A DNA stretch of 50,433 nt from an uncultured Actinomycetes bacterium (GCA_900314685.1 OMWE01000019.1:1-50433); one strand, 5' to 3'. Positions 18,378-29,018 are shown, counted from the stretch's first letter. Made by a program: numbers and translations. The notes: generated from the letters alone by a model not told the origin.

Positions 18378-20285
18378 CTATTGGGCGTTGCCGCTTGCCG
18401 CTTGGACGCTGGCGGGGGCGAAACCGTCGTCGCGGCTGAGGATGTTCATGAACTCCTCGCCCGTGATGGTCTCCTTGCGCTGCAGGTAGTGCGCGATCTC
18501 GTGGAGCTTGAAGCGGTTCTCGCGCAGCGTGCGGAGGGCGGTCTGGTGACCCTCCTCCACGAGGCGCGCCACCTCTTCGTCCACCTCGCGGGCAGTGCCC
18601 TCGGAGCAGGTGAGCTCGGAGCCGCCGCCCAGGTACTTGTTGCGCTGCTCACCGAGGGCGACCATGCCGAACTTGTCGGACATGCCGAGCTGGGTGACCA
18701 TGGCGCGGGCGATGCGGGTGGCCTTCTCGATGTCGTTGGCCGCACCTGAGCTCATATGGCCGAAGATGAGCTCCTCGGCTGCGCGTCCGCCGCACAGCAC
18801 GGCGATGCGCTGCTTGTACTCCTCGCGGGTCGTGAGGTAATGCTCGTCTTCCTCTGCTTGCATCGTGAAACCGAGCGCGCCGGAGGTACGCGGCACGATT
18901 GTGATCTTGGACACGGGGGTCTTGCCGTCCTGGACCGCCGCGACGATGGCGTGGCCGGTCTCGTGGTAGGCGACGACCTCCTTCTCGTGCTCCGAGAGCA
19001 CCGTGGACTTCTTCTTCTCGCCGGCGATGACGGTGTCGACGGACTCCTCGATGTCCTGCTGGGTCACGCGGTTGCGTCCCATGCGGACGGCTCGCAGGGC
19101 CGCCTCGTTGATCATGTTGGCGAGGTCGGCACCGGAGGCGCCCGGCGTTGTGCGGGCGATCTGGGCGAAGTCCACGCCCGGCTCCATCTTGACGTCGCCC
19201 GCATGCAGCTTGAGGATGGCCTCGCGGCCGGCGAGGTCGGGCAGCTCCACGGGGATGCGGCGGTCGAAGCGGCCGGGGCGCAGCAGGGCCGGGTCCAGCA
19301 CGTCGGGCTGGTTGGTCGCGGCGAGCACGACGATGCCCTTGTGGTTGTCGAAGCCGTCCATCTCGGTCAGTAGCTGGTTCAGGGTCTGCTCGCGCTCGTC
19401 GTTGGAGTTGATCGAGACGCCGCGCTTCTTGCCGATCGTGTCGATCTCGTCGATGAAGACGATGCAGGGTGCCTTTTCATTCGCCTGTTTGAAGAGGTCG
19501 CGCACGCGAGCCGCGCCACGGCCGACAAACATCTCGACGAACTCGGAGCCCGAGATCTGGAAGAAGGGCACCTTGGCCTCGCCGGCGACCGCCTTGGCGA
19601 GCAGGGTCTTGCCCGTACCCGGAGGGCCGACGAGCAGGGCTCCGCGCGGGCAGCGCGCGCCGATGGCGGAGTATTTCTCGGGATGCTCGAGGAAGTTGAC
19701 GATCTCGGCGAGCGACTCTTTGGCCTCGTCCTGGCCGGCAACGTCGTGGAACGTGGTCTGGTTGTCCTTGTCCGCCACGATCTTGGCACCGGATTTGGAG
19801 GCCCCGCCGATGCCGCCGAAACCGCCGCCGCCGAAGTCCATCGTGGGACCGTCGTCGCCCATCTGCTTGCGGAGCTGCCTATTGAGCAGCCAGCCGCCGA
19901 GGAAGACGAAGAGTATGGGGATACCGTACGAGATCAGCATATAGAGCCACAGCTGCGAGCTCTGGTCCTCCACCTTGGACGCGAACTGCACGTTGTGCTT
20001 CTCGAGGCGTTCTACCAGCGTGTCGTCGTTGGGCCAGCTGGTGGTCTCGTAGGTCACGCCCTCCTCATCGGTCGTGTAGGTAATGGTGCTGTCGGACTGG
20101 TTGAGCGTGACCGTCTTGACCTCGCCGTCGTCCACCTTTGTGAGAAACTCGCTGTATGTGACGGGCTTAACCTGCGTGGCGGTCATATTGGAAAACAATG
20201 CCCGCTGCAGGCCGAGGGCAATGGCGATAGCGATGATCACATACAGGATCATCGACTGCCGCTTGCGCTTGTCGTTCATTTCCAT
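18378..20285 (-). CDS. ftsH: ATP-dependent zinc metalloprotease FtsH
   Basis: 635 residues. Two membrane segments (about 12-30 and 112-132) flank an extracytoplasmic domain. The AAA+ module has Walker A GPPGTGKT (about 220-227), Walker [10 protein letters not shown] (about 273-281) and the second region of homology [19 protein letters not shown]. The M41 protease site is HETGH (about 441-445). It degrades misfolded membrane proteins and short-lived regulators. The start ATG 20285 has AGGA 7 nt upstream. It does not follow tilS/hpt as in many bacteria. An unremarkable 187-bp gap separates it from the transpeptidase upstream. Confidence 0.98.
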   Translation of the reverse strand: MEMNDKRKRQSMILYVIIAIAIALGLQRALFSNMTATQVKPVTYSEFLTKVDDGEVKTVTLNQSDSTITYTTDEEGVTYETTSWPNDDTLVERLEKHNVQFASKVEDQSSQLWLYMLISYGIPILFVFLGGWLLNRQLRKQMGDDGPTMDFGGGGFGGIGGASKSGAKIVADKDNQTTFHDVAGQDEAKESLAEIVNFLEHPEKYSAIGARCPRGALLVGPPGTGKTLLAKAVAGEAKVPFFQISGSEFVEMFVGRGAARVRDLFKQANEKAPCIVFIDEIDTIGKKRGVSINSNDEREQTLNQLLTEMDGFDNHKGIVVLAATNQPDVLDPALLRPGRFDRRIPVELPDLAGREAILKLHAGDVKMEPGVDFAQIARTTPGASGADLANMINEAALRAVRMGRNRVTQQDIEESVDTVIAGEKKKSTVLSEHEKEVVAYHETGHAIVAAVQDGKTPVSKITIVPRTSGALGFTMQAEEDEHYLTTREEYKQRIAVLCGGRAAEELIFGHMSSGAANDIEKATRIARAMVTQLGMSDKFGMVALGEQRNKYLGGGSELTCSEGTAREVDEEVARLVEEGHQTALRTLRENRFKLHEIAHYLQRKETITGEEFMNILSRDDGFAPASVQAASGNAQ

Positions 20286-20472
20286 GGCAACATCCTATCT
20301 CCGACTGGGTCGGTAAGATGAGTTCGCATCGGCACGGTGCTGTCGCGCAGTGCTCTCACAGGTATACCCAACCGACGGGATTTCACTCATACATTTGGCT
20401 TGAATTCTATCGGGCCAAGACCAACGGCACAGAGCCGCGAGTGAAATGGCGCCGTTCGCGCCAAGGGTCGTC

Positions 20473-22110
20473 TTAGCTGTGCACGACCACGACGTCGCCG
20501 ACCTTGATGATGTGGTAGAGCTCCTTGGCTTTGTCCGCAGGCAGGTTCACGCACCCATGGCTGCCATTGCTCTTGTAGATGTCGTCGCCAAATGAGGAGC
20601 GCCAGCTGGCGTCGTGGAAGGCCACGAGGTTGCCGACGAAAGGCATCCAGTAGTCCACATAGCTGATATAGGTGGGATCGCCGGTCTTCTCGTCCTTTTC
20701 GGGCGACACGAGCTTGACCTGCTCTCCACCGCTCTCCACGCTCGACATGTAGCTGTTGATCTGATAGACGCCCTGCGGGGTGTCGTAGCCGCCGTCGACC
20801 TTGCCGCTCACGATGTCGGACTCCCAGATGACCTCGCCGCCGTCGTAGAAGGTGGCATGCTGCGTCTTGATGTTCACGTCGACCCAGCGGTCGCCCCAGT
20901 CGGCTCCCCCCTCGCCCCATTTCGCCGCCTTGGTCTTCATCGGGACCTCGATGGTGCCGGCCTTACCCGCCTTGATGGCATCGGCGATGGAGGTCGCAAG
21001 CGTTGCGCCGTCGATGCACCAGCCGTACTCGCCGCCCGTGACGCTGTACGTCTTGCCGTCGGGCGTGGTGTACGTGCGGGTGGTGCCAATCGTGTCGAGC
21101 TCCTTTGAGAGATCGCCCTTGCACCAGGTGGTGATGGCGTCGGTGTCAATCGCCATCTGGAGCTTGTCATCGATAGAGACCCACTGCGCGATCTGGGAGG
21201 CCCCGACCGTCGCGACCTCCTTGCCGCCAACCGTCAGCGACTGGGTTGCCCCGAGGTGGGCATTGACCTCGTCGACGGCGGCCTTGAGGTCCTTGTCGTC
21301 GGACTTGACCGTCGGCTGCTCGTAGGCGGAATCGTCGAGCTGGATGCTCTGCTTTACCTCCGCCATCGCCTGCGCGACCTGCTCGGTCACCGCATCGACG
21401 GCAAGCGTGGTGCCCGCTGCCTCAGGTGTGATCTCGTAGAGCCCGGTGTCCTCGTTGTAGGCCGCCGTCGCGTTCACGGGTGCTTTCGCAGTCTCGTTGT
21501 AGGCCTCTACCTGCTGTTTGACCGCCGCCTTGAGCTTGCCCTCATCGTAGGACGCGCGTGCCGGCGAGGCGATCGTGCGTGATGAGAGCACCTCGACAGG
21601 CCACATCCACGGGTTCTGCTGCGATACGGCGTCGTGCGCGTAGGCGGCGGTGTCGAGGCGCAGGCCGACAGCGGACCCCGAAACCTCAAAGGACCCGCCG
21701 TCCGCCGTCGTCACGGTGAGCGTGTGGTTGGTGACCGAGACGGAATTCGCGTCCGCTACCTCGGTCACCGGCTGGAGCGACACATCCTCGCCCTCGAGCG
21801 TGGTGTGCGGGTAAAAGACATAGTTGAAGAGTGCGACACCGATGAAGTACGCCACCGCGAGCACTCCGACGATGATCCCGAGAGGAAGCAGTGCGCTGTG
21901 CTTGCGCCTCTTGGCATAAGAGTCGGCATCCCCAGGGACCGCGTACGAGAAACCTTCTGCGCTGTCGACGACGCGATGCCTGCGCGACGTGCGCCCGAAG
22001 CGCCTGCCGCTCGCTTGTTTTTCGTCGCTTGCCGCCGCCGTTGTCCCGTCGCTCACGCCGAGGTGGGCATAGGGGCGTACGCTTGCCTGTTGTTGGTGCT
22101 TCTTCTCCAT
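20473..22110 (-). CDS. L,D-transpeptidase (YkuD domain), second copy
   Basis: About 545 residues. A cytoplasmic tail of about 70 residues (Gln-, Arg- and Lys-rich) is followed by one membrane helix (LLPLGIIVGVLAVAYFIGVAL). A peptidoglycan-binding-like region with two similar halves comes next. The C-terminal YkuD domain has FHDASWRSSFGDD and GSHGCVNLP (catalytic Cys). Same architecture as the gene at 2934-4382, with clear similarity through the whole extracellular part. The start ATG 22110 (MEKKHQQQ) lacks a strong ribosome site; an ATG at 22167 is possible. Likely role: 3-3 cross-linking of peptidoglycan. Confidence 0.9.
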   Translation of the reverse strand: MEKKHQQQASVRPYAHLGVSDGTTAAASDEKQASGRRFGRTSRRHRVVDSAEGFSYAVPGDADSYAKRRKHSALLPLGIIVGVLAVAYFIGVALFNYVFYPHTTLEGEDVSLQPVTEVADANSVSVTNHTLTVTTADGGSFEVSGSAVGLRLDTAAYAHDAVSQQNPWMWPVEVLSSRTIASPARASYDEGKLKAAVKQQVEAYNETAKAPVNATAAYNEDTGLYEITPEAAGTTLAVDAVTEQVAQAMAEVKQSIQLDDSAYEQPTVKSDDKDLKAAVDEVNAHLGATQSLTVGGKEVATVGASQIAQWVSIDDKLQMAIDTDAITTWCKGDLSKELDTIGTTRTYTTPDGKTYSVTGGEYGWCIDGATLATSIADAIKAGKAGTIEVPMKTKAAKWGEGGADWGDRWVDVNIKTQHATFYDGGEVIWESDIVSGKVDGGYDTPQGVYQINSYMSSVESGGEQVKLVSPEKDEKTGDPTYISYVDYWMPFVGNLVAFHDASWRSSFGDDIYKSNGSHGCVNLPADKAKELYHIIKVGDVVVVHS

Positions 22111-22217
22111 CGAGGAGGTACTCTTTCCCGAAAGCCGGCGACTATCGCGTCGCACAGAATGCCACATTGGATGATACTAACCTTGAAATGTTTCAGGTAT
22201 GCAATCGGAGGTTCTCC

Positions 22218-23054
22218 ATGCCTCTCATAGAAGTCACCGATATCGACGACCCGCGCCTCAATCCCTACCTGCGTCTCACGGACCGGCAGCTCCGCAGCTT
22301 CGTCGACCCGTCGCGCGCCCAGATGATCTGCGAGTCCGCCTATGTGATCGAGGTCGCGCTCGACACCGGATACATACCCCAGTCGCTCTTCATCAATTCC
22401 CAGCATCTCGCTACGGTATCAAATATCCTCGACAGGGTCACCGCGGTCGACCGGCAGATCCCCATCTATACGGCTCCGCCGCAGGTCATGAGCAAGATCA
22501 CGGGCTTCGCGGTCACACGGGGCATCTTCGGCTGCTTCCCCCGCCCGGAGGAGAGGACGTGCGCTGACGTGCTCGACGGCCTCGGGACGCCGTCGCGCGT
22601 CGCCGTCCTGGAGGGTCAGGTCGACGTTTCGAACGTCGGGGCCATCTTTCGCTCCGCCGCAGCGCTCGGCGCCGACGCGGTCCTGCTCTCCCCCACCTGC
22701 GCAGATCCGCTCAACCGACGCTCGCTGCGCGTGTCGATGGGCACGGTGCTGCAGGTCCCCTGGGCGCGTCTGCCTAAGCCCTGGCCCGCGGCCGCCATCG
22801 ACCTGCTCCACAGGCACGGCTACACCTGCTCCGCGCTGGCGCTGGACCAAGAAGCCATTCCGCTCGACGACCCGACCCTTGCCGCGGACCCCAGGCTCGC
22901 GCTCTTCTTCGGCACCGAGGGGCCGGGGCTCTCCCCGGCGGCGCTTGCCGCCTGCGACCGCACCGTCATCATCCCAATGCGGCACGGCGTCGACAGCCTC
23001 AACGTCGCGGCGGCGAGCGCCGTCGCCTTCTGGCAGCTCTGCGCCCGCCGCTGA
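22218..23054 (+). CDS. SpoU/TrmH-family RNA 2'-O-methyltransferase
   Basis: 278 residues. The N-terminal substrate-binding part is followed by the SPOUT knot domain with NVGAIFRSAAALGADAVLL (motif 1), FGTEGPGLS (motif 2) and IPMRHGVDSLNVAAASAVAF (motif 3). It methylates the ribose 2'-OH of an rRNA or tRNA nucleotide using S-adenosylmethionine; the target is not predictable. The start has GGAGG 7 nt upstream. It is divergent from the transpeptidase gene and converges on ffh with a 25-bp gap and no clear terminator. Longer frames reaching back to 21891 overlap the transpeptidase and are not credible. Confidence 0.92.
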   Translation: MPLIEVTDIDDPRLNPYLRLTDRQLRSFVDPSRAQMICESAYVIEVALDTGYIPQSLFINSQHLATVSNILDRVTAVDRQIPIYTAPPQVMSKITGFAVTRGIFGCFPRPEERTCADVLDGLGTPSRVAVLEGQVDVSNVGAIFRSAAALGADAVLLSPTCADPLNRRSLRVSMGTVLQVPWARLPKPWPAAAIDLLHRHGYTCSALALDQEAIPLDDPTLAADPRLALFFGTEGPGLSPAALAACDRTVIIPMRHGVDSLNVAAASAVAFWQLCARR

Positions 23055-23079
23055 CATCTTGCTTGTCCGGGCTAGAGCC

Positions 23080-24495
23080 CTAGAACCTGCGGCGACCGCC
23101 GCGTCCGTTCATGCCGCCCATGCCGGGCATGCCGCCCATGCCCTTCATCATGGACTGCATCTGGCGGCGTGCCTTGCGCGAGTTGTTGCCGCCCGCGCTG
23201 TTGGCCAGGCCGCGCATCTTGCCCATCATCTTGTTCATCTCGGACCACTGCTTGAGCAGCTGGTTGACCTCCTGGACCGTGTGTCCTGATCCCGCGGCGA
23301 TACGGCGGCGGCGCTGACCGTTGATCTTCTTGGGGTGCAGGCGCTCCTCTTTGGTCATGGAGTGGATCATGGCCTCGATCTTGACGAGCTCGCCCTCGTC
23401 GGCAATTGCCCCGCTCTGCGCCATGGCCCGCTCGGCGCCCGGGATCATGCCCATCAGCTTTTGCAGGCCGCCCATCTTGCGGATCTGCTGCATCTGGTCG
23501 AGCAGATCGTCCATCGTGAATCCGCTTTTGAGCATGCGCTCGGCGTTCGCCACGTCCTGCTCGGTCGCCACCTTCTCGGCCTGCTCGATGATGCCCACGA
23601 CGTCGCCCATGCCCAGGATGCGCTTGGCCATGCGGTCGGGATGGAAGACCTCGAGCGAGTCGGGCTTCTCGCCCATCGAGACGAACTTGATCGGTTTGCC
23701 GGTGACCGCACGGACGGAGAGGGCGCCGCCGCCTCGGGCGTCGCCGTCGAGCTTGGACATGATCACGCCGTCGAAATCGGTGCGCTCGGCAAAGGTCGAC
23801 ACCACGTTCACGATGTCCTGGCCGGTCATCGCGTCGACGACCATCAGGATCTGGTCGGGCTTCACGGCCTGCTTGATCGCGACGGCCTCGGCCATCATCT
23901 CCTCGTCGATCTGCAGGCGGCCGGCGGTGTCGACGATGACCACGTCGCACAGGCGGTCGACCGCAGCCTGGATGGAGCCCTTTGCCACCGCCACGGCGTC
24001 CTTGCCGTCGCCGCGGTAGACGGGCACGCCGATCTCGGAGCCCAGCGTCTCGAGCTGGTCGGCAGCGGCGGGACGGTGCGTGTCGCAGGCCGCGAGCAGG
24101 GGGTTCCTGCCCTGGTGCTTGAGCAGGTAGGCTAGCTTTGCCGCCGCGGTCGTCTTGCCGGAGCCCTGCAGGCCCACGAGCATCACGACGTTGGGCGTGC
24201 GGTTCTGTGCGAAGACGAGCTTGGAGTCCGTGGTGCCGAGCAGCTCGGTCAGCTGGTCGAGCACGATGCGGACCACGTTCTGGGCCGGGGACAGCGAGTC
24301 GAGCACGTCGGCGGTCATGCACTTCTGCTTGCAGGCGGCGACGAAGTCCTTGACCACGCGGTAGTTGACGTCGGCTTCGAGCAATGCCATGCGGATCTCG
24401 CGCATGGCGGAATTGATGTCATCCTCGGTGAGACGGCCCTTGCCGCTGAGCTTGGCGAAGGTGTCTTGCAGTCGGTCGGACAGGCTGTTGAACAT
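23080..24495 (-). CDS. ffh: Signal recognition particle protein Ffh (SRP54)
   Basis: 471 residues. N domain, then GTPase domain with Walker A GLQGSGKTTAAAK (about 108-120), DTAGRLQ and SKLDGDARGG, followed by a Met-rich M domain. It ends in a Met/Gly tail (MKGMGGMPGMGGMNGRGG). It binds 4.5S RNA and signal sequences and targets ribosomes to FtsY. The gene follows ftsY with a 78-nt gap, so receptor and ligand are made together. I found no SRP RNA gene in the window. Confidence 0.98.
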   Translation of the reverse strand: MFNSLSDRLQDTFAKLSGKGRLTEDDINSAMREIRMALLEADVNYRVVKDFVAACKQKCMTADVLDSLSPAQNVVRIVLDQLTELLGTTDSKLVFAQNRTPNVVMLVGLQGSGKTTAAAKLAYLLKHQGRNPLLAACDTHRPAAADQLETLGSEIGVPVYRGDGKDAVAVAKGSIQAAVDRLCDVVIVDTAGRLQIDEEMMAEAVAIKQAVKPDQILMVVDAMTGQDIVNVVSTFAERTDFDGVIMSKLDGDARGGGALSVRAVTGKPIKFVSMGEKPDSLEVFHPDRMAKRILGMGDVVGIIEQAEKVATEQDVANAERMLKSGFTMDDLLDQMQQIRKMGGLQKLMGMIPGAERAMAQSGAIADEGELVKIEAMIHSMTKEERLHPKKINGQRRRRIAAGSGHTVQEVNQLLKQWSEMNKMMGKMRGLANSAGGNNSRKARRQMQSMMKGMGGMPGMGGMNGRGGRRRF

Positions 24496-24573
24496 GGTAC
24501 GTATCCTTTCGTGTGCGGCGCAGGCTGGCCAGACGGGTGCCTCCCGCCGCGGGTACTTGCGGTGACGCCGGGC

Positions 24574-25476
24574 TTACCCCTCTTCGCCGACGAGCGCGCG
24601 GGCAAACTCCAGCGCGTCGAACTCCTGCAGGTCCTCGATGCTCTCGCCCACACCGATGCGGTAGATCGGCAGGCGCAGGTCGTGTGCGATATGGACGGCG
24701 ATGCCGCCCTTTGCGGTGCCGTCCAGCTTGGTCACGATCATGCCGTCGAGGTCGAGGGCGTCGTTGAACTCCTTGGCCTGCGCTAGGCCGTTCTGTCCCG
24801 TGGTGGCGTCGATCACGAGCACCACGGATACGGGCAGGTCGCCGGCGCGCTTGCGGGTCACGCGGACGACCTTCTGCAGCTCGCGCATCAGCTCGGGGGA
24901 GGTGTGCAGACGGCCGGCCGTGTCGATCAGGGTCAGGCGTGCCCCCTCGCGCTCTGCGGCGTCGAGCACGTCGTAGCAGACGCTCGCGGGGTCGCCTCCG
25001 CGCTCGCGCGTCACGACGCGCACCCCGGCGCGCTCGCCCCACACCTGCAGCTGCTCGATCGCCGCCGCGCGGAAGGTGTCGGCGCCGCCGATCAGGCAGT
25101 TCACTCCCGCGTCCTTGGCCGCGCCTGCGAGCTTGCCGACCGTGGTCGTCTTGCCCGCGCCGTTGATGCCCACAAAGAGCACGCAGCTCGGCAGGTCGCG
25201 GAAAGGGTCCCTCTCGGCGGCGGGGAACTCGGCCGCAAGACGCCTGGCCAGGGCCTCCTGCAGGTCCTTGGCGCGCTTGAGGTTCTCGCGCGCTGCCTGC
25301 TCGCGCAGGTCGTCGGTGACCTGCATGGCCACCTCGCCGCCCATGTCGCCCATCACGAGCCGGTCCTCGAGGCCCTCCCAGAAGTCCTCGTCGACCTCTC
25401 CGCCCATGTAAAAGATCTCGGAGATCGCCTCGCGCGAGCGCGAGAGCCCCTTACGCAAACGGTCGCGGAGCCCCAT
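24574..25476 (-). CDS. ftsY: Signal recognition particle receptor FtsY
   Basis: 300 residues. NG domain only: GINGAGKTTTVGKLA (Walker A, about 105-119), GADTFRAAA, DTAGRLHTSPELM, TKLDGTAKGG and GVGESIEDL near the end. The acidic A domain of E. coli FtsY is missing, as in many Gram-positive bacteria, so membrane contact must rely on the short basic N-terminal helix (MGLRDRLRKGLSRSR). Its ATG overlaps the smc stop (TGATG), so translation is coupled. Confidence 0.97.
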   Translation of the reverse strand: MGLRDRLRKGLSRSREAISEIFYMGGEVDEDFWEGLEDRLVMGDMGGEVAMQVTDDLREQAARENLKRAKDLQEALARRLAAEFPAAERDPFRDLPSCVLFVGINGAGKTTTVGKLAGAAKDAGVNCLIGGADTFRAAAIEQLQVWGERAGVRVVTRERGGDPASVCYDVLDAAEREGARLTLIDTAGRLHTSPELMRELQKVVRVTRKRAGDLPVSVVLVIDATTGQNGLAQAKEFNDALDLDGMIVTKLDGTAKGGIAVHIAHDLRLPIYRIGVGESIEDLQEFDALEFARALVGEEG

Positions 25477-28400
25477 CAGGCATCGACCACCTTTCCTGTC
25501 GCTTTGTCGAGTCGCTGGCTCACCACGTGGCTCACCCCGTCGGCGCGCATCGACACGCCGTACAGCACGTCGGCCGACTCCATGGTACGCCTTTGGTGCG
25601 TGATGACGATGAGCTGGGTCGTCTCCTTGAGCTGGTCGATGGCATCGAGCAGCTTGGAGAGGTTGGCGTCGTCGAGCGCCGCCTCCACCTCGTCGAAGAT
25701 ATAGAACGGCACCGTGCGTGTCTTGTACACGGCAAAGAGGAGCGCGAGCGCCGTGAGCGACTTCTCCCCGCCGCTCATCAGCATCATCTTGGCGATGCGC
25801 TTGCCCCGCGGCTGCGCCTGGATTTCTATGCCCGTCTCGCTGGGATGGTCGGGATCGGTCATCTCGAGGTGGGCGTGGCCGCCGGGGAAGAGCAGTCCGA
25901 ACACTTCGGAGAAATTGGCGTTGACCTGGTCGAAGACCACCAGGAACTGCCGGCGCATCTTGCGCTCGATCGCCGCGGTGATCTTGACGAGCGCCTTGTG
26001 TGCGCGCTCGAGGTCGTCGACCTGCGCGGTGATGTAGTCGGCGCGCGTCTTGAGGCGGTCGTACTCGTCCATGGCCACCTCGTTCACGGGGCCCATCTGT
26101 TCGAGCTGGCGCTCCACGCGGGCGGCCTGCCGCTCGGTGGCCTCGCGGTCGTCCGGGGCGGGCAGCTCGAGCGCCTCCTCGAGCACGGCGCCGGTGGAGG
26201 TGATGGCCTCGATCGCATGCTTGACCTCGACCTCTATGCGGGTCAGGTCGACCTTGACCGCGTTCGCCGCCTCCTTGGCGGCCTCGAGCTCCGCGTTCGC
26301 CTTGTCGACGGCCTCCTTGGCCTCTGAGATCGTCCGCTTGAGCGAGTCGGAATCGGCCTCCGCCAGAGAGGCGCGGTCCTTGAGGCGGCTCGCCCACCAG
26401 AGCGCCCGCTCGCGCACGGCGTCGTAGCGCTTGTGCAGCGGCTCCACGCGCAGCGACACCACGTCGAGGGAGCGGGCCGCCGACGTCGTGGCCTCGATGC
26501 GCTCCTCCAGGCCCCGCGCGATGCGGGCCAGCTCGGCCTCGCGGCTCTCCAGGTGATTGCGGCGCTCGACGGTCGTGGCCATGCGGAGCTTGCCGTCGGA
26601 GAGGCGGCTCTGCTTGTCACGCTCGTCCGCGGCGGCCTGGCTGCGCTCGCGCCCTATCTCATCGAGCCGGGTGGAGAGCTCCGCGGCCTTTTCCGATGCG
26701 GCGTGCGCCGCGTCACGGTGCTGACGGACCTCCTTGCGGGCCGCCTCGGTCTTTTGTGCCGCGGCCGCGCGTGATTTCTCGACCTGGGCGCGCTCGTGCC
26801 GTGCGGAGTCACGCTGGCCCGAGAGACGACCGAGCTCGCTCTGCAGCGATTTGAGCTCACCTTGCAGGCGCGCGACGTCACCCTCTGCAGCGGCGCGCTC
26901 GTCACGCGCGCCCGAGAGCGCCGCATCGGCCTCTGCCGTCGCTGCGACGGCGCTCTCGACCGCCGCCTCATGCTCCGGCACCTCTGCGCGCAGGGCACGC
27001 ATGCGGCGCTTGCGATCGAGCGCACCGTGCTCGGAGCCTGCTGCCCCGCCGACCGAGATACGCCCGTCCGGCAGCAGGTAGGTACCCTCGGGGGTCACAT
27101 ATACGAACCCGGGCTGGGCACGGTGGCCGGCGAGGGCTTCGCGGGTGTCTTTGACAAGACGAACTCGGCCAAAGAGGTGCCTCACGGCGGTCTCGTAGCC
27201 CTCGTGCGCACGCACACTGTCGAGCAGGGCCGTACCCGGCGCATCTGCGGCATCGGGCGACGTGTCCTCCGCGAGGCTGCCTGCGACAACCGTCGCCGCA
27301 CCTTCCGCCCGGCTCCCGTGTGCCGCCTCCACAAGCGCCACCACGTCGTCCGCCCCGTCTACGACAAGTGCGGCGAGGTCGTCGCCCAGCAGGGTCTCCA
27401 CGACGCCTTCGAGCTCTGAGGGCACCTCGATCAGGTCGGCAAGGCGACAGCGCACACGCTGCCGCTCGCCACCCTTGGTGAGCGCCGCGACGAGCTGGCT
27501 CTTGTTCTCATTGGCTCGGTCGAGTGCCTCGAGCGCGGCAAGGTCCGCCTGGGCGGCAGACAGCGCCTTGCGCGCCTGCGACTCGCCCGTCCTTGCCTCC
27601 TTGAGCGCCCCCTGCGCCGCGGTGATATGGGCCGCCGCAGCCTCGCGGTTCTTCTTTGCCTCTGCCAGCGACCCCTCGACCTCGGCCTTGCGTGAGCTGC
27701 GCTCCTCGATGGCCGACTCGGCCTCGCCGAGCTGTTCGTCCAAGCGCGAGAGGCGGTTCGCGTACATCTCGTCCGCGGCCTCGGCGCTCTCGATCTGGTC
27801 GCGGAGCTTGGCATACGCGAGGGTCTCCTCGTCGGACGTGCGCTGCGCCCGACGCTGCTCCTCGTTGACCTTGCCGAATTCCGCGGCAAGGTCACGGCGC
27901 CTCTTGGTGGCCGCGTCGTACTCCCTCTGCAGCCCGTTTACCGCTTTGCGCAGCTCCTCCACGGCGGCGCGCGCCTCCGCGAGGTCGCCGACGACGCCCT
28001 CGTGCTCTCTACGGGCGTCGTTGCGCTGCTTCTCCATCGACGACAGGCGCATGCGCATCTCGGAGAGGCGCGCCACCATGTTCTTGCCTTTTTCCTCGAG
28101 CAGGCGCATGTCGGAATCCATACGGCCGAGCACGTCCTGCATGCGTCGGCGCTGCTCGTCGAGGTCGCCGACAAAGATGCCCTTTTGCTCGAGCAGGGAC
28201 TGGTAGCGGTCGAGCTCGCCGGCACGCTCGTCATAGCGGTATTTGGCGAGCTCCACGGCAGCGTCCGCCTCGCGGCCCCGGGCGCTGAGCGCACGGTACT
28301 GCGACTGCAGCTGGCGTAGGTCGTCTACCGCCAGGGTGGTCTTGAGCGCCGCAAGCTGCTCGGTCAGGTCTCGGTGCCGGCGCGCCTGGTCGACCTGCTT

Positions 28401-29018
28401 CTCGAGCGGGCGCAGCTGCCGGGAGATCTCGCGCTGCACATCCTTTGCGCGAGTGAGGTTGGCGTCCATCGCCGCCAGCTTGCGCTCCGCGCGCTCCTTG
28501 CGGCGGCGGTGCTTGCTGATGCCGGCCGCCTCCTCGATGAGCTCGCGCCTCTCCTCTGGCCTGCCCTGCAGCACGCTGTCGAGCTTGCCCTGGCTGATGA
28601 TGGAATGGGTGTCTTTGCCCAGGCCCGAGTCGTGCAGGATGTCCTGGATGTCGCGCAGGCGGGCCGGGGCGCCGTTGATCAGGTATTCGGACTCGCCGGA
28701 CCGGTACATCCGGCGCGTGATGCCGACCTCGGCAAAGTCTATCGGCAGGATGCGGTCCTGATTGTCCAGGATGAGCGTGACCTCCGCCACGCCCACTGGC
28801 TGGCGCGCCGAGCTGCCGGAAAATATCACGTCCTCCATCGCCTGGCCGCGCAGCATCTTGGCGGACTGTTCGCCCAGCACCCAGAGCACCGCGTCCGAGA
28901 CGTTGGATTTGCCCGAGCCGTTGGGGCCCACGACCACGTTGAGGCCGGGGTCAAATGTCATCTGCGTCTTGTCCGCAAACGATTTGAAGCCCTTGAGCGT
29001 GAGGGACTTAAGATACAT
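25476..29018 (-). CDS. smc: Chromosome partition protein Smc
   Basis: 1180 residues. N-terminal ATPase half with VVGPNGSGKSNVSDAVLW (Walker A, about 31-48), a long coiled coil, a hinge around residues 510-650, and a second coil. The C-terminal half has LMSGGEKSLTALALLFA (signature) and FYIFDEVEAALDD (Walker B). It condenses and resolves the nucleoid with ScpAB, which are not in the window. It overlaps the end of rnc by 11 bp and the start of ftsY by 1 bp. The order rnc-smc-ftsY-ffh is that of Firmicutes and some Actinobacteria. Confidence 0.98.
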   Translation of the reverse strand: MYLKSLTLKGFKSFADKTQMTFDPGLNVVVGPNGSGKSNVSDAVLWVLGEQSAKMLRGQAMEDVIFSGSSARQPVGVAEVTLILDNQDRILPIDFAEVGITRRMYRSGESEYLINGAPARLRDIQDILHDSGLGKDTHSIISQGKLDSVLQGRPEERRELIEEAAGISKHRRRKERAERKLAAMDANLTRAKDVQREISRQLRPLEKQVDQARRHRDLTEQLAALKTTLAVDDLRQLQSQYRALSARGREADAAVELAKYRYDERAGELDRYQSLLEQKGIFVGDLDEQRRRMQDVLGRMDSDMRLLEEKGKNMVARLSEMRMRLSSMEKQRNDARREHEGVVGDLAEARAAVEELRKAVNGLQREYDAATKRRRDLAAEFGKVNEEQRRAQRTSDEETLAYAKLRDQIESAEAADEMYANRLSRLDEQLGEAESAIEERSSRKAEVEGSLAEAKKNREAAAAHITAAQGALKEARTGESQARKALSAAQADLAALEALDRANENKSQLVAALTKGGERQRVRCRLADLIEVPSELEGVVETLLGDDLAALVVDGADDVVALVEAAHGSRAEGAATVVAGSLAEDTSPDAADAPGTALLDSVRAHEGYETAVRHLFGRVRLVKDTREALAGHRAQPGFVYVTPEGTYLLPDGRISVGGAAGSEHGALDRKRRMRALRAEVPEHEAAVESAVAATAEADAALSGARDERAAAEGDVARLQGELKSLQSELGRLSGQRDSARHERAQVEKSRAAAAQKTEAARKEVRQHRDAAHAASEKAAELSTRLDEIGRERSQAAADERDKQSRLSDGKLRMATTVERRNHLESREAELARIARGLEERIEATTSAARSLDVVSLRVEPLHKRYDAVRERALWWASRLKDRASLAEADSDSLKRTISEAKEAVDKANAELEAAKEAANAVKVDLTRIEVEVKHAIEAITSTGAVLEEALELPAPDDREATERQAARVERQLEQMGPVNEVAMDEYDRLKTRADYITAQVDDLERAHKALVKITAAIERKMRRQFLVVFDQVNANFSEVFGLLFPGGHAHLEMTDPDHPSETGIEIQAQPRGKRIAKMMLMSGGEKSLTALALLFAVYKTRTVPFYIFDEVEAALDDANLSKLLDAIDQLKETTQLIVITHQRRTMESADVLYGVSMRADGVSHVVSQRLDKATGKVVDA

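Noticed and set aside
21891..22217. N-terminal extension of the SpoU methyltransferase
   Set aside because: It overlaps the transpeptidase antisense and has no family similarity; ATG 22218 has a strong GGAGG site.
23055..24573. SRP RNA gene near ffh/ftsY
   Set aside because: The conserved GGAAGCAGC-type tetraloop segment was not found in the gaps around these genes.
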